In this document: in pieces, positions 57,304-64,000 of the stretch
How positions within the stretch are numbered: position 1 is the stretch's first letter
Layout: every line of letters starts with the position of its first letter
Assembly: GCA_965232985.1 (NCBI GenBank)
Contig: CBDDRC010000042.1
Span: 310,001-374,000, forward strand
DNA: 64,000 bases
Direction of reading: 5' to 3'
DNA from: JADFDG01 sp965232985
GTDB lineage: Bacteria; Pseudomonadota; Gammaproteobacteria; Pseudomonadales; JADFDG01
Made by a program: the position numbers and the translations under genes
The notes under the pieces: generated by a model
The model's input: only the letters and a program-made list of their open reading frames with translations
Databases searched by the model: none
Told to the model about the DNA's origin: nothing

Positions 57304-58191
57304 GTGAATACGCCCGTGGTCATCGCCATGCCCGGCAACGAGCGACTCGCCGACGAACTGGTGGCGCTGCTGGGACTGCAGCGTGGCGCAGCCACGGTGC
57401 GACATTTTCCCGACGGCGAATCACATGTGCGAATCGAAACACCGATCGCCAAACGCCATGCACTTATCGTCTGCACACTCGATAGGCCCGATGAAAAACT
57501 GGTGCCGCTGTTGTTGCTGGCATCTGCAGCCCGTGATGCCGACGCGCTGTCGGTAGGTTTGGTTGCGCCTTATCTTGCCTACATGCGCCAGGACCGGCAG
57601 TTTCATCCGGGCGAAACGATCAGTGCCCGGCATATCGGCGCCTGGATTTCGCAGCATGTCGATTGGCTGGTCACAGTCGACCCGCATCTGCACCGCATTG
57701 CCGAGCTGTCTGCGGTCTACAGCATGCCGTCACGCGTTGTACATGCCGCCGACAGCGTGGCGCAGTGGGTGCGCGCAAACATTCCTCAACCGCTGCTGAT
57801 CGGGCCGGATGAAGAAAGCAGGCAGTGGGTGCGGGATGTGGCGCAGCGTGCCGACGTGCCGTTTATGGTGCTGACAAAAACCCGCCATGGCGATCGCGAT
57901 GTGGCGGTGTCGGTGCCGGACGTGGAACGCTGGCACGCACACACGCCGGTATTGATTGACGACATCGTCTCGACGGCGCGGACCATGATCGAAACCGTGG
58001 CGCATCTGCGCCGTGCTGGCCTCGCGGCGCCGGTGTGTGTTGCCGTGCATGCGGTATTTGCACAAACAGCGTACGCTGACCTGCGCGCGGCAGGCGCGGC
58101 GGAGGTCGTCAGTTGCGACACGATTATTCATCCTTCGAATCGCATTGGGCTGGCGCCGGCCATCGCGGCGGGTGTGCGCGGGTTTTTGTGA
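57304..58191 (+). CDS. Ribose-phosphate diphosphokinase-like protein
   Basis: A 295-residue phosphoribosyltransferase-fold protein. It shows PGNERLADELVALLGLQRG at the start, DGESHVRIETPI, YLAYMRQDRQFHPGETISAR, DPHLHRI and the PRPP-loop VLIDDIVSTARTM. Canonical PRPP synthetase has DDI--TGGT there; this copy has STARTM, losing both glycines. The catalytic loop KTRHGDRDV is retained. It might make PRPP from ribose 5-phosphate, or be a specialised variant using ribose bisphosphate from the phosphorylase. GTG start 57304 is 4 nt after the phosphorylase stop. Confidence 0.82.
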   Translation: MNTPVVIAMPGNERLADELVALLGLQRGAATVRHFPDGESHVRIETPIAKRHALIVCTLDRPDEKLVPLLLLASAARDADALSVGLVAPYLAYMRQDRQFHPGETISARHIGAWISQHVDWLVTVDPHLHRIAELSAVYSMPSRVVHAADSVAQWVRANIPQPLLIGPDEESRQWVRDVAQRADVPFMVLTKTRHGDRDVAVSVPDVERWHAHTPVLIDDIVSTARTMIETVAHLRRAGLAAPVCVAVHAVFAQTAYADLRAAGAAEVVSCDTIIHPSNRIGLAPAIAAGVRGFL

Positions 58192-58205
58192 AAACGGAGA
58201 ACATT

Positions 58206-60569
58206 ATGAATCACGATGAGCACAGGCCACCGGCGAAAGCCACCGAACACAAGGATCCGGTGTGCGGCATGACCGTGCAGGAAAATACACCGCACCGTTA
58301 CGTACACGACGGCCAAAATTATTTTTTCTGTAATCCGAAATGCGTCGCAAAATTCCAGGCCGATCCGCAGCGTTATCTCGCGCCGGCGGGCGCGCAGGGT
58401 GAACAAGCCCCGCCACCGGCGAACGAAGCCGCCGCGCCTGGCACCATCTACACCTGCCCGATGCACCCGGAGATTCGTCAGGATCACCCCGGCGCCTGCC
58501 CGAAATGCGGCATGGCCCTGGAGCCGGAAATGCCGTCGGCAGAGGAAGAGGAAAATCCCGAGCTCGCCGATTTTCGTCGCCGCTTTTGGTGGACGCTGCC
58601 GCTCACTGTTGTTGTAACGGCGCTCGCCATGGGCGGCCACCGGCTTGACCTGTTTGATATGGCCACCCAAACCTGGATCGAACTGGTGCTGTCATTGCCG
58701 ATCGTACTGTGGGCCGGGCAACCATTTTTTGTGCGCGGTTTTCAGTCGGTGGTCCACCGCAGTCCGAACATGTGGACGCTGATCGGTCTGGGCACCGGCG
58801 CGGCGTTTGTTTACAGCGTGGCCGCAACCATTGCTCCGCAGTGGTTTCCCGAATCGTTTATGTCGATGGGGCGCATCGGAGTCTATTTTGAAGCAGCAGC
58901 AGTCATCATCTCCCTGACGCTGCTCGGACAAATACTGGAACTCAAGGCGCGCTCGCAAACATCGGCAGCGATACGCTCACTGCTGGGTCTTTCGCCAAAA
59001 ATTGCGCGGCGCATCAACGCCGACGGCAGCGAAGCGGATATCGAAATCACCCATGTGCATGTCGGCGATCAACTGCGTATTCGGCCCGGTGAAAAAGTAC
59101 CGGTGGACGGTGTCGTGGTTGAAGGCAGCAGTGCGATTGATGAATCGATGCTCACCGGTGAACCGATGCCGGTCACCAAGCGCATTGGCGACAAAGTCAT
59201 CGGGGCAACGATAAATACCAGCGGCTCACTGGTGATGCGCTCAGAACGCATCGGCTCGCAGACCGTGCTGGCGCAAATTGTGCAGATGGTGGTGCAGGCG
59301 CAGCGCTCGCGTGCGCCAATGCAGCGCATGGCCGATGTCGTCGCCGGCTATTTTGTGGTTGGCGTCGTTTCCATTGCGATCACGACGTTTTTTGCCTGGG
59401 GGCTGTTCGGCCCGGCACAGGGCTGGGTTTACGGCCTGATCAACGCGGTGGCGGTGCTGATCATCGCCTGCCCCTGCGCGCTGGGCCTTGCCACACCCAT
59501 GTCGATCATGGTGGCCACCGGGCGCGGCGCCACCGCCGGCGTGTTGTTCCGCGATGCGGCGGCAATCGAGCACCTGCGCAAGGTCGATACGTTGATCATC
59601 GACAAAACCGGCACCCTCACCGACGGCAAACCCGCGTTTGAACAAGTCATTCCGGCACCGGATTTTTCCGCGGATGAAGTATTGCGGCTCGCCGCCAGTC
59701 TTGATCAGGGCAGCGAGCACCCGCTGGCTGCCGCAATTGTTGCTGCGGCGCGCGAACGCAAATTAACTCTGGTGAAAGCCGATGACTTTGAGTCCAGCAG
59801 TGGTATTGGTGTACGCGGGCGCGTTGAAGGCCACGCCCTGGCGCTCGGCAACACGGCCTTGATGGAGCAGATCAAGGTCGATGTCGCGCCGCTGCACGCG
59901 CAGGCTGAAGCATTGCGTGCCGAAGGCGCCAGCGTGATGCATCTCGCGGTCGATGGAAAACTGGCCGGCCTGCTCGCGGTATCCGACCCGGTGAAGGCGA
60001 CGACGCCGGATGCGCTTGCCGCTCTGCGTGCCGCCGGGCTGCGCGTAATCATGGCCACCGGCGATGGCGTCACTACGGCAAACGCCATCGGGCGCCGCCT
60101 CGGGATCGATGAGATCCATGGCGAGGTCAAACCTGCCGACAAACTTGCGCTGGTGGAAAAACTGCAACGTGAAGGCTGCATCGTGGCTATGGCTGGCGAC
60201 GGCATCAACGATGCACCGGCACTGGCAAAGGCAAACGTGGGCATTGCCATGGGCACCGGCACTGACGTGGCTATGAACAGCGCACAGTTGACGCTGGTGA
60301 AAGGTGACCTGCGTGGCATAGCGACGGCACGCAGGTTGTCGCAAGCCACGGTTGCCAACATGAAACAAAATCTGATGTTTGCGCTGGTCTACAACGCACT
60401 TGGAGTGCCGATTGCCGCCGGCGTGCTGTATCCGCTCACCGGCTGGCTGTTGTCACCGCTGATTGCTGCGCTGGCGATGAGCCTGAGTTCGGTATCGGTG
60501 ATTTCCAATGCGCTGCGCCTGCGCGGCACGCGTATCGGTACGGCCGCGCAGCATCACCTGCCAAAGTAG
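58206..60569 (+). CDS. copA: Cu-type P1B ATPase with YHS and heavy-metal binding N-terminal domains
   Basis: A 787-residue membrane ATPase. The N-terminus has a YHS domain (HKDPVCGMTV to near residue 60), then a zinc-ribbon-like domain TCPMHPEIRQDHPGACPKCG in place of HMA repeats. The transport core has the metal site CPC in IIACPCALGLATPM, the phosphorylation site DKTGTLTDG, TGE-type actuator LTGEPMP and hinge GDGINDAP. It should export Cu(I) to the periplasm, where the oxidase acts. The YHS/DUF organisation is common in CopA/SilP-like pumps. ATG at 58206 follows GGAGAACATT. Confidence 0.92.
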   Translation: MNHDEHRPPAKATEHKDPVCGMTVQENTPHRYVHDGQNYFFCNPKCVAKFQADPQRYLAPAGAQGEQAPPPANEAAAPGTIYTCPMHPEIRQDHPGACPKCGMALEPEMPSAEEEENPELADFRRRFWWTLPLTVVVTALAMGGHRLDLFDMATQTWIELVLSLPIVLWAGQPFFVRGFQSVVHRSPNMWTLIGLGTGAAFVYSVAATIAPQWFPESFMSMGRIGVYFEAAAVIISLTLLGQILELKARSQTSAAIRSLLGLSPKIARRINADGSEADIEITHVHVGDQLRIRPGEKVPVDGVVVEGSSAIDESMLTGEPMPVTKRIGDKVIGATINTSGSLVMRSERIGSQTVLAQIVQMVVQAQRSRAPMQRMADVVAGYFVVGVVSIAITTFFAWGLFGPAQGWVYGLINAVAVLIIACPCALGLATPMSIMVATGRGATAGVLFRDAAAIEHLRKVDTLIIDKTGTLTDGKPAFEQVIPAPDFSADEVLRLAASLDQGSEHPLAAAIVAAARERKLTLVKADDFESSSGIGVRGRVEGHALALGNTALMEQIKVDVAPLHAQAEALRAEGASVMHLAVDGKLAGLLAVSDPVKATTPDALAALRAAGLRVIMATGDGVTTANAIGRRLGIDEIHGEVKPADKLALVEKLQREGCIVAMAGDGINDAPALAKANVGIAMGTGTDVAMNSAQLTLVKGDLRGIATARRLSQATVANMKQNLMFALVYNALGVPIAAGVLYPLTGWLLSPLIAALAMSLSSVSVISNALRLRGTRIGTAAQHHLPK

Positions 60570-60607
60570 TGTCCAACTCGTTTCACCCACATCTCCCGGA
60601 GGAGACC

Positions 60608-60955
60608 ATGAAAGCAGCAACCCTGATGGCACTTGTTACCGCATTCACCCTCACCACCGCGCAGGCGGAAGAGGCCACCACTGCCACCAAAACCATGCCC
60701 GCCAAAAGCATGCCGATGCAGGACATGGCAGGCTGCAAGGACAAACCGTCGCCGCAGCAGATGGAAAAAATGGGCGAGAGCATGCAGAACTGCAAAGAGA
60801 TGATGTCCCCAGAGCATATGGAAATGATGCATCAGCATATGCAGGACATGCACTCGACCGCCGCGCCGGGAATGCAGGGCAAGGATGGCATGAAGGATGC
60901 CCAGCCCGCCGCCGACCATGCGGCACATCATCCGGAAACGCCAGCGAAGAAGTAA
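60608..60955 (+). CDS. Methionine-rich exported protein
   Basis: A 115-residue protein with signal peptide KAATLMALVTAFTLTTAQAE. The mature chain is rich in Met, His, Lys and Asp/Glu: ATKTMPAKSMPMQDMAGCKD, MMSPEHMEMMHQHMQDMHST. A Cys pair flanks the acidic centre. Met- and His-rich proteins of this type buffer copper or silver in the periplasm. GGAGGAG precedes the ATG. The one Met-rich protein at 51865 differs in sequence but has the same composition. It lies between copA and a SHOCT protein. Confidence 0.7.
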   Translation: MKAATLMALVTAFTLTTAQAEEATTATKTMPAKSMPMQDMAGCKDKPSPQQMEKMGESMQNCKEMMSPEHMEMMHQHMQDMHSTAAPGMQGKDGMKDAQPAADHAAHHPETPAKK

Positions 60956-61003
60956 CCCGGTTGTGCTTGTGTATGCGGCCGGCAACCCTTCAGGGAGACA
61001 GCA

Positions 61004-61240
61004 ATGATGAATTGGACTGGCATGGATGGATGGATGGGCGGGGGCTGGATTTTCATGGCTCTTTTTTGGGTGTTGATCATCCTGGCGGTCGTCGCTCTGG
61101 TGCGACGGACGGATATCGGCCGCAATGAAAGTCGGGATGCACCCCGCAAAACGCCGATCGAAATACTCCAGGAGCGCTATGCGCGGGGAGAAATCGAGCG
61201 TGAAGAGTATGAGCAGAAACGCCGCGATCTTGACGGCTGA
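61004..61240 (+). CDS. SHOCT domain membrane protein
   Basis: A 78-residue protein. Residues 14-35 form a membrane helix (GWIFMALFWVLIILAVVALV). The C-terminal PIEILQERYARGEIEREEYE followed by QKRRDLDG is the SHOCT motif. Such short proteins are common beside copper and heavy-metal genes, without a proved role. AGGGAG precedes ATG 61004. A 271-nt gap follows up to the EAL gene, with no feature that I recognise. Confidence 0.87.
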   Translation: MMNWTGMDGWMGGGWIFMALFWVLIILAVVALVRRTDIGRNESRDAPRKTPIEILQERYARGEIEREEYEQKRRDLDG

Positions 61241-61511
61241 CCGCTTACGCTCGCTCGCGAGGCGCGCAAGAGGGCTTATTCGCATGTCGCAGGCAACACC
61301 GCCGCACCGAAATGATTCGCCGCCCGGATAAACCCGGCGCCGCACGCACGCACCCGGTGCGCTGACCCGCACAACCGACCGGAAAAACTGCCTTCAGCTT
61401 CTGGCATCAAACTTGCTTCCTACCTGCACGACGTCGCCTCACCCGAAACGGGGATGAGCGCGACGCCGGCTTGGACGCCGGAATCCTTTCCGCTGCCCGG
61501 AGTCCTGCCCC

Positions 61512-62729
61512 ATGAACCACCCGTTCAGCCTTGTCCCGCACGGCCAGATTACCCGCGTCGACGGCCACGCCACCGGTATTTTCCGCAACTTCACCTGCCG
61601 CAGCGTCTATCAGCCGATCGTGAGCCCCGCACTGATGCGGATGGTCGGCATGGAAGCACTGCTGCGCCTCGACTCACCGGCAGGCACCACCGATCCCGCC
61701 GACTTCTTCGCCGACCTCGACAGCAACGACGTGGTCGATGCCTGCCGGCTGGCGCGTGCCCTGCATGTACTCAACACCCCGACCACAGCCAACGGTAACG
61801 AATGGCTGTTCCTCAACGTGCACCCCGAATCCATACGCCAACGCCGCGCCTCGGCAGAAACGCTGGTGAACGAACTCGCTGCGCTGCACATGACTCCGGC
61901 GCGCATCGTGCTGGAAATCGTCGAAAGCGCACCGCTGAGCGATGCCGAACTTGCCGCATTTGTCGCGGAATACCGCAGCGCGGGCTTTCGTATCGCCATC
62001 GACGACTTCGGTGCCGGCGCTTCGAATTACGATCGCGTGCTGGCGGTGCATCCGGACATCATCAAGCTCGATCGCTCGTTGATCGCCAACGCCTCGGCGT
62101 CAACGCGCGCGCAGCGGCTGTTCCCGCACATGGTCGCGCTGTTGCGCGAGTCCGGCTCGCTGGTCCTGGTTGAAGGCGTCGAAACCGAAGCGCAGGCACA
62201 CATTGCCATCGATGCCGACGCCGAATTACTGCAGGGCTGGTTCTTCGCCCAGCCAACTGCGCTGCTGGATGCAAACACTCCCTGGCAACTGCGGATTGAG
62301 CAATTGTTCAGCCGCCTGGGCGGCAAACGCACCATCAACGATACCGAACGTTTTCGCAGTCGTTTTCTCGATGTCTGGACGGCGTTTCGTAACGGCACGC
62401 CGATCGAATCGATTGCCGGGGAAATCACCGAACCACAGGTAACCCGGCTCTATGCCATCAATGGCCGCGGCTTTCAGATCGGCGACACGGCGCTCACCTG
62501 TCACGCCTTGCCGGGTATCGAGCACCCGCTGTCGAATGCCAAGGGTGCATGCTGGGCGCGCCGGCATTATTTCCGCAATGCTATGGAGCAGCCCGGCCGC
62601 ATCCAGTTGACGCGCCCCTATCTCTCGCTTACCGAACAACGGCTGTGTGCGACCTTTTCCTGTGCCACCTTGCACAAGGAATACGGCCAGTGCGTGATCT
62701 GCATGGATGTGCTGGTTATGGATGCCTGA
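61512..62729 (+). CDS. EAL-domain c-di-GMP phosphodiesterase with YkuI-like C-terminal domain
   Basis: A 405-residue protein. The EAL domain (about 28-250) has EALLRL, LEIVES, IDDFGAGASNYDR, IIKLDRSLI, VEGVETEAQ and QGWFF; E, D-D, K and the loop glutamate are present, so catalysis is plausible. The C-terminal 130 residues (GGKRTINDTERFRSRFLDVW, then HPLSNAKGACWARRHYFRNA) resemble the YkuI_C/PAS-like sensory domain, and end with a cysteine cluster (FSCATLHKEYGQCVIC). No GGDEF domain. It may lower c-di-GMP in answer to a ligand. Confidence 0.88.
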   Translation: MNHPFSLVPHGQITRVDGHATGIFRNFTCRSVYQPIVSPALMRMVGMEALLRLDSPAGTTDPADFFADLDSNDVVDACRLARALHVLNTPTTANGNEWLFLNVHPESIRQRRASAETLVNELAALHMTPARIVLEIVESAPLSDAELAAFVAEYRSAGFRIAIDDFGAGASNYDRVLAVHPDIIKLDRSLIANASASTRAQRLFPHMVALLRESGSLVLVEGVETEAQAHIAIDADAELLQGWFFAQPTALLDANTPWQLRIEQLFSRLGGKRTINDTERFRSRFLDVWTAFRNGTPIESIAGEITEPQVTRLYAINGRGFQIGDTALTCHALPGIEHPLSNAKGACWARRHYFRNAMEQPGRIQLTRPYLSLTEQRLCATFSCATLHKEYGQCVICMDVLVMDA

Positions 62730-62909
62730 TCGGCAGCAGAGCGCGACACCTGTCGTGGGCTCGCCTGCGAATGGCCACTGCTCCCAGGGCGTCTGCCGCG
62801 CGTGACGGGGCGGCAAAAGCGCCTTACTGTACCGCCCAGGCTGATCCCGGCGGTGGTGCTACCCTGCCGCAGCCGGCCCCCATCGCTGCCAACACCCGCG
62901 AGCACAACT

Positions 62910-63614
62910 ATGAGCGACGCCGCAAAAAAGAAGCATTCGTCCCCCGCCACCATGAGCCTCGAACAGGCCATCCGCGAACGCCGTTCAGTGCGCGGCTTTT
63001 TGCCCACGCCGGTGCCGCAGGATGTGCTCGAACAGGTGTTCGCACTCGCGCAGCAGGCGCCGTCGAACTGCAACATCCAGCCGTGGTATGCGTACGTCTG
63101 CTCCGGCAGCACCCGCGACGAAATGCGGCGCCGCATGATGGCGCACGTCTCGAAAGGCCAGCCAATGAATCCCGACTTCGCGCACACGGCAAAATTCGAA
63201 GGCGCCTACCGCCAGCGGCAAGTCGACTGCGCTGTCGAGCTTTACAACAACATGGGCATCGCCCGCGATGATTCCATGGGCCGCATGAAAGCCCTGATGC
63301 GCAATTTCGAACTGTTCGATGCACCGCACGTGGTGTTCATCGGGATGAATCGCAATTTCGACGTGACCGTGGCGCTTGATGTCGGCATGTACATTCAAAC
63401 CCTGCTGCTGACGATGACCGCACACGGCATCGCCTCCTGTGCGCAGGGTGCGATGCGTTACTACCCGGACGACGTGCGCGACATGTTCGGCCTGCCGGCG
63501 GAGATCGCCATCGTGGTTGGCATTTCCTTTGGCTACGAAGATGCCGCTGTCGCCGCCAACCGGACGCGCGTCGGGCGCGCGCCACTGGCCGAGAACGTGG
63601 TGTTCCGCAACTGA
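62910..63614 (+). CDS. Nitroreductase family protein
   Basis: A 234-residue FMN-dependent oxidoreductase. LEQAIRERRSVRGFLPTPVP, LAQQAPSNCNIQPWYAYVCS and the ALDVGMYIQTLLLTMTAHGI helix, followed by a C-terminal LPAEIAIVVGISFGYED, are typical of the nitrobenzoate reductase-like group. It reduces nitroaromatics, quinones or enones in vitro in relatives; the real substrate is unknown. ATG at 62910 gives MSDAAKKKHSS. The gene converges on the regulator gene at the window edge (10 nt). Confidence 0.87.
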   Translation: MSDAAKKKHSSPATMSLEQAIRERRSVRGFLPTPVPQDVLEQVFALAQQAPSNCNIQPWYAYVCSGSTRDEMRRRMMAHVSKGQPMNPDFAHTAKFEGAYRQRQVDCAVELYNNMGIARDDSMGRMKALMRNFELFDAPHVVFIGMNRNFDVTVALDVGMYIQTLLLTMTAHGIASCAQGAMRYYPDDVRDMFGLPAEIAIVVGISFGYEDAAVAANRTRVGRAPLAENVVFRN

Positions 63615-63624
63615 TCGTCACTGC

Positions 63625-64000
63625 TCAGGCGGTGGTGGTAACCGCCCGCACACCACGCAATGTCGCCAGGCAGGCATCCCGCGCCGTGGCAATGAAATCG
63701 CGCGCATAGGCCAGCGCCAGATCCTCTTCGCGCAACGCTGCGTACAGCGTGCACCAGATGCCGCCACCCAGCGGCACGGCGTGCACCCAGCCACGGGCCA
63801 GGTAATCGTGCGCCACCCAGTTCGGCAGCGCCGCGACGCCGCGCCCGCTCGCCACCAGCTGCACCAGCAACTGGGTGTGCTCGGCATGACGAACACGCGC
63901 CGGCCGGACGCCCGCCGGCAGCAGGAAGGTGCGGAACAGGTCGAGGCGATGTTCATCCACCGGATAGGCGATCAGCGTTTCGTCGGCAAGATCGGCTGGA
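63625..64000 (-). CDS. MetR-like LysR regulator, C-terminal part, running off the right edge
   Basis: The reverse frame is open from the window edge to the stop at 63627-63625 (125 residues visible). It reads PADLADETLIAYPVDEHRLD, FLLPAGVRPARVR, LLVQLVASGRGVAALPNWVA, then a TLYAALREEDLALAYARDFI segment. These match the effector domain end of MetR, the homocysteine-responsive activator of methionine synthesis genes. The helix-turn-helix and start lie beyond the window. A metE or metF target would be expected nearby, outside. The reading frame has a GTG (63960) inside the fragment that should not be taken as a start. Confidence 0.75.
   Translation of the reverse strand, partial: PADLADETLIAYPVDEHRLDLFRTFLLPAGVRPARVRHAEHTQLLVQLVASGRGVAALPNWVAHDYLARGWVHAVPLGGGIWCTLYAALREEDLALAYARDFIATARDACLATLRGVRAVTTTA

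Noticed and set aside
1..64000. CRISPR arrays, tRNA or rRNA genes, and phage structural genes
   Set aside because: No spaced direct repeats, no T-arm-like sequences in gene gaps and no phage-type proteins were found by reading.

Overview
The window is a gene-dense, GC-rich chromosomal stretch, most likely from a gammaproteobacterium. Supporting this are a short E. coli-type PyrC, a DesT/FabR-type fatty-acid regulator divergent from a desaturase/reductase pair as in Pseudomonas, a YfbR-type nucleotidase, SelU (MnmH), and a MetR-like regulator at the right edge. No rRNA, tRNA or CRISPR array is visible. The assignment rests on gene families and arrangement only; no taxonomic search was possible.

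Layout. 1-2.4 kb: start of an unidentified leftward gene, then a phosphotransacetylase/acetate kinase pair. 2.4-6.1 kb: a small accessory island with two intact toxin-antitoxin pairs (HigBA, HicAB), ParE-like and BrnT-like fragments, an internally deleted IS256-family element that cut into neighbouring genes, a small unknown protein and a DUF3883 protein. 6.1-16.5 kb: conserved chromosomal genes, including a DUF2339 membrane protein, pyrC, a hotdog/MaoC-like protein, desB-desC with divergent desT and an evident operator, a MepK-like endopeptidase with an L,D-transpeptidase, and YqhA. 16.5-20.8 kb: a selenium cluster, with tRNA 2-selenouridine synthase followed by a tightly coupled three-gene PhnDCE-like transporter of the putative selenate type.

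20.7-30.1 kb: nitroreductase, DoxX with a divergent LysR regulator, an unknown secreted protein coupled to yfbR, an HNH endonuclease, and two AdeT-type binding-protein paralogues that flank a METTL25-like methyltransferase and a tiny membrane protein. 30.1-32.9 kb: an alpha/beta hydrolase divergent from a phytanoyl-CoA dioxygenase-GntR operon, with a pair of almost identical inverted 20-bp operator candidates between them. 32.9-48 kb: a large unknown exported protein, sodB with a strong bidirectional terminator, a hybrid sensor kinase, lipid genes (PlsC, START protein, CoA transferase), a GldAFG-like ABC system, glutathione peroxidase, an aldehyde dehydrogenase and an iron-dependent alcohol dehydrogenase.

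48.3-61.2 kb: a long rightward metal and stress cluster. It holds a GDT1-family exporter, a CDF exporter, a CopL-like protein, a TolC-family lipoprotein, methionine-rich periplasmic proteins, a multicopper oxidase, cytochrome c, a beta-CASP hydrolase, an AMP-phosphorylase-type nucleoside phosphorylase, a PRPP-synthetase-like protein, a Cu-type P1B ATPase and a SHOCT protein. The beta-CASP/phosphorylase/PRPP trio placed inside copper detoxification is the most intriguing combination here and could be a nucleotide-salvage module. The window ends with an EAL protein, a nitroreductase and the C-terminal part of a MetR-like regulator.
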